DNA of 64,000 bases, taken from Dreissena polymorpha. Lineage: Eukaryota; Mollusca; Bivalvia; Myida; Dreissenidae. The notes under the pieces are model-generated. The model had not been told where the DNA came from. It did not search any database and saw nothing but the letters and a program-made list of their open reading frames with translations. Shown piece after piece: positions 32,603-44,639 of the stretch; within the stretch, counting starts at the first letter, position 1; each line of letters begins with the position of its first letter. The stretch spans positions 5,372,711 to 5,436,710 of the forward strand of contig NC_068355.1 of assembly GCF_020536995.1 (NCBI RefSeq). Reading direction: 5' to 3'. Both the position numbers and the translations under genes were made by a program.

Positions 32603-32716
32603 TATTTGGGGGTTACAACACAAAATCATAGATAATGGTTATTTGGGGGTAATAACACAACATCATAAATAATGGTTATTTGGGAGTAATAACACAAAAT
32701 CATAGATAATGGTTAT
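32603..32716 (+). repeat. 38-bp tandem repeat, three units
   Basis: Three near-identical units beginning ATTTGGG(G/A)GT and containing ATAACACAA and TAATGGTT. Confidence 0.75.
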
Positions 32717-32719
32717 ACC

Positions 32720-33945
32720 AGTATCTTTTTCTATTTTGTTTAAAATAATCGGCAAAAGCTAGTATATTAATATTTACAGTAGAAAAAAATCGTTCCATGT
32801 AACTTCATTGAGTGCCTTTTACACTGAAATTCCCGACGCCCTTTGATGCTTTGCATCAATGCTTATCTTGTTGCAAATAATGATATGAATTCATGTCAAA
32901 GCAAAGTGATAAAGGAAACCTGGATACTTGACGTCACCGGAGTATTATGTGCCTCAAAAAGTTTTGTGTATGCCTTTCGGAAGTTGCCAGGTTGGAACCA
33001 TGAGTGTGAAAAAAAACTAAAAAGGGAACTTCCATATGATTTTACATACTAAATAGTACAGTTCTATAGTATGTAGGTGCAGAAAATATCTCTAAAGTTA
33101 TTTAGCAGTAAGTGTTTGTACACACTTTGATCCATATTCGTGTCGTTTTTTGTGCTTACGGGACGCGGTTTAAACAGACTTTATAGGAAATCACTACACG
33201 AAGTTAGTAAGCAACTGAACAGCTATAGTCTTTAATGTTTCACACGAGAACATGTTATATATATATATTTTTACCTATCAAGTTTTGAGCCCCGGGGTCA
33301 TGGTAAAGCTTAGTACAGGAAAATTAATGATGTTCATATTCACCTTAGGACTCAGAGAAGTATATTTCTACCTCATATTTTGCTATGTATTTTTTATTGA
33401 CATGTGGTCTGTAGGATGTGGCTTAAGTTGAACGCATGAACATGATTTGAACAAAAAGGACACCACTTAGAAAATTAAAACCATAAATGTCAAAAAACCT
33501 AAATGGGCATTGCAGTACCACAGAATCAAAAGTTAAACCTATTTTACTATATTCGTCTTCACCAACACTGTAACTCATGATGCGTGGCTTTTTATCAATA
33601 TGGGAATGATTGATACAAACATTGAAGAATATTAATATAAGCCGAAATCCACAACAACCATTACACCTTTCATCTTTGTGGAAGATGTTTTATTGATTTG
33701 GCTTTACAAATCTGTATTAATCTATTTGACCGGAGACATAGCCAATTGTTTATTCCGATGATAAGTGATTTTGATTTAAAGCGGACCGTCAAATACTTGT
33801 AAAAGGGACATCCAAAATCCATTCCCATGAAGTTTCTTGAATATCTTACGAGCTCATTAGGAGGAAATTTAAATTGAATCATGAACACGATTTAAGGCAT
33901 CACACACCAGGTATGAAATGCTAAAACAACATCAATGAATGATTC
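32720..33945. other. Intergenic, no gene recognised
   Basis: A 69-codon plus-strand frame (32843-33052) and a 72-codon minus-strand frame (33670-33888) show no motif or splice support. Nothing else is seen. Confidence 0.35.
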
Positions 33946-33953
33946 GTGCTTAA

Positions 33954-34462
33954 AGGGGCCTTTTCACAGATTTTGGCATTTTTTAACTTATTCATTAAAT
34001 GCTTTATATCGATAAATGTAAACATTGGATCGTAAAAGCTCCAGTAAAAAATCAAGAATAAAATTAAAAAAAGGAAAATAACATTGCCCGAACCAGGTTT
34101 CGAACCAGTGACCCCTGGAGTCCTGCCAGAGTCCTGAAGTAAAAACGCTTTAGCCTACTGTGCTATTCCGCCGAGTAAATATACTTGAAGTAATTTATAC
34201 CTTATATAAGCAATCTTCGTAGTTTCACAAAATTAATCGACAAAAACAGAACTCTCCAAATTATTCAATCGTTTCGCGTTGCAACGCTTTATAATTTTTA
34301 GGTTTTAAAATCGTCAAAAGATGCATGTAATGGCTATATTAGACCATGGTAAATGTTCAGTATTACTGTTTCCTCACAAATATCATAACTAAAACGAAAA
34401 TTTGCGAATCTGAAACAATTTTTTTCAATTTTGTCAATTTACCAAAGCGTGAAAAGATCCCT
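33954..34462 (-). mobile_element. TIR plus tRNA-like element, copy A
   Basis: Ends AGGGGCCTTTTCAC and the complement of AGGGATCTTTTCAC are inverted. TTAA flanks both sides, and GTGCTTAA stands at 33946-33953 and 34467-34474. The tRNA-like part at 34086-34173 (minus) has an A box (TAGCACAGTAGG) and a perfect B box (GGTTCGAAACC). Four more copies lie at 44110, 55537, 58464 and 59711. No open frame. Confidence 0.8.
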
Positions 34463-34466
34463 TTAA

Positions 34467-37083
34467 GTGCTTAACGAGTTTTTATTTTTTAGCAAACGTC
34501 TATCTAGAAAAACTAAAAAGACATTTTAGCAGAATGATTGTTATTCTGTTGGGATAGAATATAGTTTAATACACGTTAAAACCGTGCAAATGAAACTGTT
34601 TACTATATTTTAAATAAAACACAAATCAGCAAGTTATCATGTTACAAACCCACGTATTTAATAGCAAACACATCAATTTAAGACAGACGCTCGTCGTAAA
34701 TCATATGTATCATTTTATTATCCCCAGTGAGTATAGTGTTTTCAGGTTACAATTCACAATAGTAAATCATAGATGCTTTTTTTTCGGCGAAGCTGTATAC
34801 GCCAGCTTTTCACCTTACCTGACCTTTGTAACTGTCCAATAAAATTCAAATAAAGTTTCCCGCGGCTAGGTCAGAATGAATACACTTCATTTATCCCATA
34901 GGCTGATTTGAGCATACGACCAGAACATTGGAAACATGTCCGCGTCTTTGTAACACTGTTTTACTGCGTGTTCAGCATGAAACAATTATATCTCTAATGA
35001 AAAGACTTAATAGATAGAACAGTTAAACACTCAATCTCGACATCAATACAGTTTGAGCGTGCACCTTTTATTTTCCGGGGATTCCCAGCGCGAGAACGTT
35101 TGTACTTAAAGGCTTTGTTCTCGTATTTAGTACTAACTTCCATATTCCTGTGTTCATGTTAACGTGTAAAAGTATGAAGAGCAGTGGAAGCGAGACCTCG
35201 CTTTAATGATTGGATTTCAACCCGCGAGGTATCGGGTCAATTCTCGGTTAGTGTGTTTAAATGTCAGAGTTTATATACAGGTCATCGCTGCGTCTTCAAG
35301 ACTACATCTACCTTATGTGCTGACCGAGTTCGCGGCCAGTAAAATAATAATTATAATATAAAGGCGCTATAGCTCGGTGAACTGGAATTTTCTTTAGACC
35401 AGAAAGATGTTAAATGAAGATATCCAGCGATATAATATGGCATGTCAATAAAAGATTCTTAATGTGTTTTCAAAAATACCATTATAAATATTATTTTTAT
35501 TTAATTTAACAAGAATTATTCCACCATATTGACTAATGTATTAAGCATGAGCGCGATGATTCTCGATACTGCTAATAATCGAATCAAATAGCAGTGCCCG
35601 ACAAACCTAAAACAGGTTTGTTCGAAGAACGCGAGTATAAATATTTAAAATATGTACGGATGATTCGCGTGTGGCCGGTTTGACTCGTTTGTTTTAATTT
35701 CAGTTCCATTCTTCTTTTGTTGTTCTGTTTTGTATCTATAGGTTTATGACCAGAAATATGTAATAATGTAAAATAAATTGCGAAATCTCCGCGTAACATC
35801 CCGTACTGCGTGTGAGGCAGCTAAGAACTGCACAGAAAAAGACATTCGCTGTCCTTGATCTCATTCATTGAACTCTTTACCTTTAATAAACTCCAACCAA
35901 AATCAACGCCGTATATCTTTTTTAAAAGATATTTCTTGTCTAATTTGTGTTTCTTTTAATGTGTTTGGTTTTGTCCCCTTAATCGTGTTTATACTATCTC
36001 CTATGATTGCTGCTGTTGTTGACGTTATATTGCTTATGATGATGACAATGTTAATGCTTTTTATGATGTTGATGTATTGCTGATGTTGTTGCTGCTAATG
36101 TTTGGGATGATGATGGTGATTATGATGATTATGATGATGATTATCTGTGTTTATTAAGATATGCGCGAAAAGGTCGTAATTGTTTAATACATATAGTATA
36201 ACTGCCACTAGACTGATGGTCCACCATAGTCTTTATTATATGTGCATTTATTCCGATGTAGCCACAAGGAAAAGGCTGATTGACAACAAATAGATTTGGA
36301 ATTGCACCCATATTTGATTCGCTGAGTGGGTAAGAAGATGATTCTTAATATTATGATTTCAATCTTCATCGTTTATTAAGCTAACAAAATATGCATTTAT
36401 GACACAAATCGACTATACTATCGCAAATAATTAATTAATAAACTAGTTGGCGATAAAATGATGACAGTTGTTCGATGTTGTTTTCGGCCGACCTTCTTTT
36501 TAAAATTTTGCAATGTCTCCTGCACATAAACTTGTAAAACAGGAATTCAAAATTCATTTATTTTACTAATGATATATATTGCTTCACATTGAAGAAGAAT
36601 ATATTTTTTTGTTCAAATTTTTGTTTTAGTTTAGTCCTGTTCGAAATACTGGTTGACTCAAATATGTTATAGGGGAACCTCTTTTTGCACATTAAGAATA
36701 AATAATTCATGAAGTGCAGTTCATTAACGAATATTTAATTCTATCATATTTGTCTACAAATAGACAAAACCGGTATCCGATTGGATAATTATTTGAGGCC
36801 AATTATGGAATAGCTCATTCTCTTATGGCTTGATAAATACGTAAAGTAATACAAATTTTAACAATGTATAAGAACCGATTTTAAATCGATCAACATATAG
36901 CATCATTACCAATTCTGCTGTTATTACTTATTTTGTTTTCAAATTACTGTAACAAAAGTGAAGAAACAAAGGCCCTTCATAATAAATGCTGACAGTAACA
37001 AAGGCAAGCTTATACCTTGATTAATAAAAAATTACAGATTAATAGTTTTTCTCTGGATTAACACAAATATACATATACTTTAT
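34467..37083. other. Intergenic, no gene recognised
   Basis: Contains GAT-rich microsatellite sequence at about 36004-36145. No splice-supported exon is seen. Confidence 0.4.
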
Positions 37084-37775
37084 AACAAGAGATGTGTTTG
37101 TCAGAAACACAATGCCCCCTATTGCGCCGCTTTGTATATATATATTTGACCTTTGACCTTGAAGGATGACCTTGACCTTTTACCACTCAAACTGAGCAGC
37201 TCCATGAGAAGTAAGTAAGAGATTGAATGGATAAATGATTTTTTTCAATCTTTGACCTTTGACATTGAAGGATGACCATGACCTTTTACCACTCATAATG
37301 TTCAGCTCCAGGAGATACACATGCATACCAAATATCACGTTGCTATCTTCAATATGTAAAAAGATGTGGTTAATTTTTAAGTGTTCGGACGGACGGAATA
37401 TTTGACATTTGACCTTGAAGGATGACATTGGCCTTCACATTTCACCACTCAAAATGTTCCGCTCCAGGAGATACACATCAATGCCAAATATCAAGTTGCT
37501 ATCTTCAATAGTAAAAAAGTTACGGCCAATGTTAAAGTTTTTGGACGGACGGACAAACGCCGTATACTGTATTAGACCTTGAAGGATGATCTTGACATTC
37601 ACCTTTCACCACTCAAAATGTGCAGCTCCATGAGATGCACATGCATGCCAAATATCAAGTTGCTATGTTAAATATTGACAAAAAAGTTATGACCATTAAA
37701 ATTTCCGGAAGGACAGTACTGACATACTGACTGACGGACAGTTTAACTGCTAAATGTCACACTAGCGAGGGCATA
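37084..37775 (+). repeat. Dispersed repeat with AACAAGAG hairpin start
   Basis: It starts AACAAGAG, then the hairpin GTGTTTGTCAGAAACAC (37094-37110) and AATGCCCCCTA. Inside are at least four copies of CCTTGAAGGATGA(C/T) with CACTCAAAATGT, several CGGACGGAC tracts, and an ending near CTGACGGACAG. Confidence 0.75.
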
Positions 37776-37834
37776 AAAAGTAAAAAAAAGCAAGATGTAA
37801 CAAATGTTCAGGCGGACTGTTATTTCTGCATGGC

Positions 37835-38020
37835 CTATTTGGGCTGCGCAGGCTGCGTGTTCCTCCGGGCCAATACATATAGTATCCCACTGACAAGACT
37901 CAACACTCCGGCTATGATACACATGGCGAACCCCGCGTGATAGTGATAGCCCATTGTCAACATTCTCTTGATGTCGCTGTTAGTTGCGAACACTATGCAC
38001 CCCACCAGCGCCAGAATACC
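37835..38020 (-). CDS. Claudin/PMP22-like protein, last exon
   Basis: Acceptor TTTCAG/GT at 38020, stop TAG at 37835. Joined in phase 1 to the exon at 38471, it reads (A)GILALVGCIVFATN (end of membrane segment 3), an extracellular-type loop IKRMLTMGYHYH, then segment 4 (AGFAMCIIAGVLSLVSGILY) and a short basic tail ARRNTQPAQPK. Layout and length fit the C-terminal half of the four-span claudin/PMP22/EMP superfamily. The tail lacks a clear PDZ-binding end. Confidence 0.8.
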   Translation of the reverse strand, partial: GILALVGCIVFATNSDIKRMLTMGYHYHAGFAMCIIAGVLSLVSGILYVLARRNTQPAQPK

Positions 38021-38470
38021 TGAAACACATCCGTCCTCGTTACTATCATCAGAAGTCGCAACTATATCAGCATCAGCAGTAGCAAGCAACGGTCGCATCT
38101 TAATCATCATTATCATTATCATAAACACATTCTGGTGGTCGTACGATAAGTATTCGTTTCCCGTTCGTCAAAGAAGAATGTAATTTAATGACATATATAC
38201 TTATATCGTTAAATTCGCATGCTTTTCTCAAATCAAAACCGTCGGTCATACATACGATGCAGATTCATGTACACGATGAAAGGTTTTGAGACGTATGCGT
38301 GCGTTTGCCGTGTGTTATTGAAGGCATGAATTAATACGGCCGTCTTCTTTAGACGCATTCAGAAGTGACGTATGCTGGATAGGGTAGGTTTGTCAAGGAA
38401 AAACTGTGTAAAGATATTATGATATAAATGAACTATTGCTTGCAACGCCGACACTCCAAACAAACGATAC

Positions 38471-38617
38471 CTGCTATGAAACACATGACTCCTGATGGTT
38501 TCGTGAACAGGGCTTTAGGCGTATGCAAGACGGTCTGAACGACTCCCCATATTATGGAGAAGAACATCAGAATGGAGGCGGCGATCTCTATGTACCTCGC
38601 TTGCAGAACGCCTTTAG
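38471..38617 (-). CDS. Claudin/PMP22-like protein, middle exon
   Basis: Acceptor TTTCAG/CT at 38617 and donor GCAG/GTATCG at 38471, 147 nt. It encodes AKGVLQARYIEIAASILMFF (the LQA-R segment leading into membrane span 2), SIIWGVVQTV, a short loop, and SGVMCFIAG at the start of span 3. The LQA.R motif after the second extracellular cysteine is a family hallmark. It starts in phase 1; the only first exon seen (55205) ends in phase 2, so that pairing does not work directly. Confidence 0.8.
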
Positions 38618-38619
38618 CT

Positions 38620-41078
38620 GAAACACGAAAGTTAACAGGGTTATCTATTTATAAAGACAGTCATTATCTGGTTGGTCATTCCAGTCAATTACTTAAATTA
38701 CTTAAATTGTAACATCACATTTGCTTGTCGAAGCACAGAAATTTGGGTCTTCGTCTTTACAACTCTCTTGAAAAAGCATATGACAATAATCTTTTCTTGT
38801 ATGTATGGTATTGCATTATGCATTTTTTTTTGTGGAAAATTGGTATGAAAAATATCACGCAACTAATTATCTTCTCTTTAAAATAAAAAGACACAGTATT
38901 GAATGTTGTAACGAAATCAATTTTCATAAGGAATTCAGGTAAATAATTTTGTTTAGCATATTTTAACAGATAGTAAAATTATCTAGTGTGAACCATATAA
39001 CATAATTTTAAAGTCGGTTTTTAATAAACACCTGCTTTTGTTGTCTTTCGAATGAACATCAATGTTATTGTGTTATGAAAAACGAGTATGTAATAAAAGC
39101 ATTATTAAAACTTCTTACTATAAAATGAACAAACTTTTTCCAAAATGCCTTGAAGAATTCGGAGGTACATATTAAATGAAACACAAATCACCAAATATTT
39201 TCATATTTTAAAGATAAAACGTTTGGATACTTCTTCCATTTTTAGCAGTTCTTCTAATGATTTTCAATACTAAGCAACCTTGTGGTAATTCAGCTGGTTC
39301 TTTTTTAATTGGCTACATGTATAGTCCATGCAATCAGGGTTGGCACCAATCGACCGCCCCCGGTTTTAACCGGCGGTTTTTACCGGTTAAAACCGCCCCG
39401 GTCAACACTCCCGAAGTGGTCATTACTGGTCAATACTGGTCGATTGAACTTTACCCCCAATTTTGATTAATATTCCATGCCTAATAAAACAATATTGATA
39501 ATATCAATTAAAAAGACATTTTGCCAATAATATCTTAAGCTATTAATACCCACTATGTTATACCTGTTCATGCAATTTGTACGGCAATCTCTCAAAAAAT
39601 TTCACATAAGTCAAAGTTGGTCAATTGGATTTTTCTGGTCGATTGATTTTTTTTCAATTCTAATGAATCATTAATGCTCAGATAATTCTGTGCTTAATTC
39701 AACAAGAACCCGTCAATTACTGGTTATGAATTATTCCTCATGCCCCACTGTCCCTACTGTCTTCTTACAGTCTTCTCACCTCTACAGGTTGGGGCATCCA
39801 AAACTGATAATAGGGCCGTAAATGGCACCTTTTTGACACGACCCTTACTTGCCATGTATTCTTGCATAGATTTCTTTTAATACTTTTTAAACAAAATAGT
39901 CAAAAAATCTTTTGTTTTCCATTGATATAAAAATAAAAAACATAATAAGAAATAATTATTAAAAGAAAAAATAATTGAAAAGAAGAGTCTAGAGTAGACC
40001 CACAATTGGAAAACATTTCTTATTGCCAAAATCATATTAATAATTTCATATAAATTAGAGAGGAAAGTTACACGGGTGTGTACTTTATTTTAAATTAAAA
40101 GAAAATTAATAGTTTTTGAATTTTCCGCATCGCAAAGTGGTTCAACATTGCCACTATATTTAAAAAAACAGTATATGAGTTATGATAAGTGTAAATCTGA
40201 TGTTATGGTTGTATTGGTGTATATCAATTCATAGATATACATGTACACCAGTTGTATTGATGTAGATGAAGATACAGACAAATGTGGGGAAGTATTGAAC
40301 TTACATTAATTGTGCTGGTAGAGCATGGTTAAATAGCTCCCCTCTATAGTAGCTATCTCTATTGCATATGAGCATTATTTTTTTTGTAAAATATGGTTAA
40401 TAATGTAATTGTATTGTTCTTTAGTATATATATATAAGAGTGGTTTAATGTGGTACACTTTTAGACAGGGAGTATAACCATAATGCTCCAACTCTGTATG
40501 AAACTTCAAGAAAAAGAGACATCACCCCAGAGTGGCGTTATAACAATATTTACAACGAAAGTAAAAAATAACAATAATTGTATAATAAAGGTAATGACCA
40601 ACCTGTTTTCAAACGGTGGCCTTTATAGGGCGACATAAAAATTAGAAAGTAAAACAATGTACTTTACAGTTAAAATTGGACAAAACAACTTTGTTTATAC
40701 ATAACAGTAGATTAATTACATCATGTACAGTACTATATGCATTTATTTTTAGGTAAAATATATATTGCTTAAAGGGGGAGTTTTGGAAGTGCAGGCTCGT
40801 GTGGGTGGGGGGTTTCCAGCAGGGAAAATACATCTGGGTTGGTCTAAGGGAGATAATTAGGGTGTATAGGAGTACTTTTATGATGGTCTTGTCCCCTGGA
40901 CCAGAGGGAGTGCACTGTAAATGGAAAGAAAAATAAAAAAAATCACACAATGTGATAGTTGTGTTACTGGGATATTCCAGTAAAATATGAAATTGGTAAA
41001 AACACAGATAAAACACAACCTTCCTATCTTATTCTCTACTGTATTCGACTATACACAAAACACATGATTTGACTCTGT
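38620..41078. other. Intergenic or intron, no gene recognised
   Basis: If the claudin-like first exon lies upstream, this is intron. A 12-bp-arm palindrome GGTTTTAACCGG / CCGGTTAAAACC at 39363-39395 and several ACTGGTCAATACTGG phrases to about 39440 mark an unclassified repeat. Confidence 0.4.
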
Positions 41079-42186
41079 TGCAAACTGGCCGATAACTTTT
41101 GCTGAAAATTAACAGGTATATGGACCAGAACGCGATCTACACGATGGCATATTCGTCATTTCTGGAAATAATGTAGTTATTGATAAAATGACGAAAAAGA
41201 GGTGTTTTTTATTGCGCAATCGCTATAAACACGTGGCTTGGCCGGAAGTACATGTAGTGTTAATTGCAACCCCAAGACAATTCACCACCAGGAGACAATT
41301 CACGCGCCAGATAATTCACATTTGATTTTTTTTTCGTACCCAAAATATTTCGTACCCATATTTTTTTCGTACCCAAATTTTGTTCGTACCCACATTTTTT
41401 CGTACCCCAATTGTTTTCGTAACCATTTTTTTTGTACCCAAATGTTTTTTTTATACCCAAAAATTTTTTCGTAACCATTTTTTTCGTACTAAAATGTTTT
41501 TCGTACCCAAATTTTTTCGTACCCAAGTTTATTTTCGTACCCAGTTCTTTTTCGTACCCATTTTTTTCGTACCCATTTTTTTTCGTAACCAATTTTTTCG
41601 TACCCAATTATTTTTTTCGTACCCATTTTTTGGGTACCCATTTTTTGTACTCAATTTCTTTCGTAACCAATTTTTTCGTACCCAAATTTTTTCGTTCCCA
41701 ATTGTTTCGTACCCAATTTTTTTTGTGTAACCATTCTTTTCGTTCCCAAATTTGTTTCGTACCCTAACTTTATTTGTACGCTTTTTTAGTACCCTTGTAG
41801 TTTTTCGTACCCTAATTTTTTAGTTCCCTATATTTTTTCATAACCAAATTTTTTTTCGTACCCACATTTTTTTCGTACACAATTTTTTTTCGAACACACA
41901 TTTATTTGTACCCAAATTTCTTCGTACCCATTTGTTGGTACTCAAATTTTTGATCGTTCCCAAATTTTTTCGTACCTTATTTTTTATTTGTAGCTATTTT
42001 TTTCGTACCCAAATAGTTTTTCGTACCTTTATTTTGTTCGTACCCTTTTTTCGTACTTATATTTGTTTTTTTCGTACCCACATATTTTTTCGTACCAATT
42101 TTTTTATAGAAATAATCGATTTTCAATTTGATTTGATCTCTCCACTCATTCCATTCCGTGAAACCCTTAAGGTGTCGCAACTCTAG
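41079..42186 (+). mobile_element. Minisatellite-cored element, copy 1
   Basis: The left flank (41079-41326: GGTATATGGACCAGAACGCG, AACACGTGGCTTGGCCGG) and right flank (from about 42109: ATAGAAATAATCGATTTTC, AAGGTGTCGCAACTCTAGTA) match copy 2 at 53817-55074. Between them lie some 45 copies of a 15-18-bp unit, TTTTTTCGTACCCAAA. Long frames on both strands are by-products of the array, not genes. Mechanism of spread unknown. Confidence 0.8.
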
Positions 42187-42202
42187 TATGCAATGAGTGA
42201 TG

Positions 42203-42413
42203 TATTGGACGTCATCATTGATGACGTTCAATTGAACGAATGAAAATGGGGGCTTAGTTTCGTTAAGCTGAGGCAAATCACTGCGATTTGAGCGCCTTGA
42301 AAACTGGTATTGGACGTCATCATTGATGACGTTCAATTGAACGAATGAAAATGGGGGCTAAGTTTCGTTAAGCTGAGGCAAATCACTGCGATTTGAGCGC
42401 CTTGAAAACTGGC
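42203..42413 (+). repeat. 105-bp tandem duplication with ACGTCATCA palindrome
   Basis: 42203-42307 and 42308-42413 are nearly identical. Each starts with TATTGG, then ACGTCATCA T TGATGACGT, a 9-bp-arm palindrome, and ends CCTTGAAAACTGG. A diverged single copy precedes the second minisatellite element (about 53718-53825). Confidence 0.85.
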
Positions 42414-42424
42414 CCAACACGTTT

Positions 42425-43885
42425 GCTGAAATTTGACATGTATATGGACAAGAATGCGATCTACCTGTTGGCGTAGGCGTTACACCTGGGATAAATCAAG
42501 TTTTCGAGTATTTTGTGTTTAAATACTTTTATGGGAAATGGCACGCGCGCAGGTAAACATTGTGACGTCACGTCATGAAAATTGCTAGAGATCCGCCATC
42601 TTGTAACGCAACAAAGAAACTCAGTGTTATTAATTCAATAAACACAGAAAAATATGATGGTGTTTATTTATCATTAATACAAATGTCTATATTTTGTGCA
42701 GCGGATGTTTATTCAGACAGATACGACAGAATTATGTAAGTATCATTGTGTTCTTTACAGTAGATTTTACTACGCAAGACATTTAAGTATCTCACTGACA
42801 AAATGAGCTTGACACATAAACAACAACCGGATCGGATTTACATCCACATAATATTGTGCGAATCCGATGCAATTCAAATTACTAATGTTTGATAACGTTT
42901 AATGAATTCGTTATATCAATATGCATTAACTTTCAAGGGAGATAATTTTAATTGAAATGTGCGATTCAATGACAGTGTTATAGTGGGATAATTAGTCGTT
43001 TAGCCGTTAACATGATAAGTATTTAGTTTGTTGTGTTTCATTTTCAATAAAAACATAGTTTAACTGTTTTTTCTTTAAAGTAAAACAGTTCAGTCGTCAT
43101 TATATCTTGAATTTTAAATATTGAAATAGATGTCGGATATTTCATGTTTTCGGACGATGCTACGTAAGCTAGTTGTCAACATAATTATTAATATACTGAT
43201 TTACCTTTTACACATACAGTTGTGCAGCTGTTGTCTACGTAATGATGCGCTGTTTAATGTCCATAATGCCTTCCTATCCCTGATGATAATAAGTCTTTAA
43301 CTCAACAAACCCCAGCAATGTCAATGGTCTGTCAACATTAGAAAAATATTAGCTAAAGAAACGTCAGCGTACAATTTAAACAGTATTGACATACCTGTAC
43401 TCTGAAGCCAACCCGTATCGAAAGTCAACCAGAGTCGTAGCATATTTATGTCAAGCTATAAATAAAAAAATACTCATTTTCTTGGATTCATTTCTACATA
43501 TATTGGTGAATGAATACGAATTACTGCATCAAGGAATATTTTAAGGTTCAAATGTTTCAAATGCATGTTACAATAGATGAAAATAACTCTAATCAGTCTG
43601 AAATTCGCAATTTTGACGCCCTTGTCGCTTTGTCACTTGACTAGTTTTCATTTGGATTATTTCGGATCGACCTTGACATTTTTTGCTGAAATTGTAAAGA
43701 TTACTTTCGTTTTCTGAAATCTATTATTTGTGATTAACAACATACGTCTGGTGGATTATAAAACTGATTTCAGTGTGAAATTTACTTTGAGTTTGTATTC
43801 ACACTACAATTTGTTAACAAAACAAACTAGAATATTATAAAATACCGGGAAATGTCATTCTGAATTTGAAAACACTTGAGCACAT
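42425..43885 (+). repeat. Left arm of a 7-kb inverted duplication
   Basis: 42425-42657 is the inverse of about 49160-49387, and 43433-43885 is the inverse of about 47265-47690 plus 49130-49160. The middle, 42658-43432, has no partner in the right arm and looks like an insertion. The arm holds CCGCCATCTTG (42594-42604) and TGACGTCACGTCA, words common in animal core promoters. No coding is seen. Confidence 0.75.
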
Positions 43886-44109
43886 GGAATGTTACTAAAA
43901 GTAGAAATACCGTCATATGACCGTGAAATCTCGGGAGATTCGCATTTCAAGAAAGTCTGTCACATCGCTGTTTTTCTCGATATGTTAGAGTAGAATAGAT
44001 AAATTTTAAATGTTAAAGTAAGTATTTTGTGAAAGAATATATCAGTTAAATGTGAAAAATGTCAATCTTTCCAATCAAGTGATTGATTTGGGACAATAGC
44101 TGCACTTAA

Positions 44110-44618
44110 AGGGGCCTTTTCACAGATTTTGGCATTTTTTAATTCATTCATTAAATGCTTTATATTGATAAATGTAAACATTGGATCGTAAAGGCTTCAG
44201 TAAAAAATCAAGAATAAAATTAAAAAAAGGAAAAGAACATTGCTCGGAGCAGGTTTCGAACCAGTGACCCCTGGAGTCCTGCCAGAGTGCTGAAGTAAAA
44301 ACGCTTTAGCCTACTGAGCTATTCCGCCGAGTACACATACATGACGTATTTTATACCTTATATACGCAATCTTCGTAGTTTCACAAACTTTAACGACAAA
44401 AACAGAACTCTCCAAATTATTCAATCGTTTCGCGTTGCAACGCTTTATAATTTTTAAGTTTTAAAATCGTCAAAAGATGCATATAATGGCTATATTAGAC
44501 CATGGTAAATGTTCAGTATTACTGTTTCCTCACAAATATCATTACTAAAACGAAAATTTGCGAATCTGAAACAACTTTTTTCAATTTTGTCAATTTACCA
44601 AAGCGTGAAAAGATCCCT
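44110..44618 (-). mobile_element. TIR plus tRNA-like element, copy B
   Basis: Same ends and order as copy A, TTAA on both sides (44106-44109, 44619-44622). The tRNA-like part on the minus strand at about 44242-44329 has intact TAGCTCAGTAGGC and GGTTCGAAACC. It is about 95% alike to copy A by eye, so quite young. It sits in the spacer of the inverted duplication. Confidence 0.8.
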
Positions 44619-44639
44619 TTAAAAGCTGTTTTGGACCGG

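Noticed and set aside
33950-34466. Calling the tRNA-like parts of the five elements functional tRNA genes
   Set aside because: They have A and B boxes but no proper acceptor stem, and they sit inside inverted-repeat elements.
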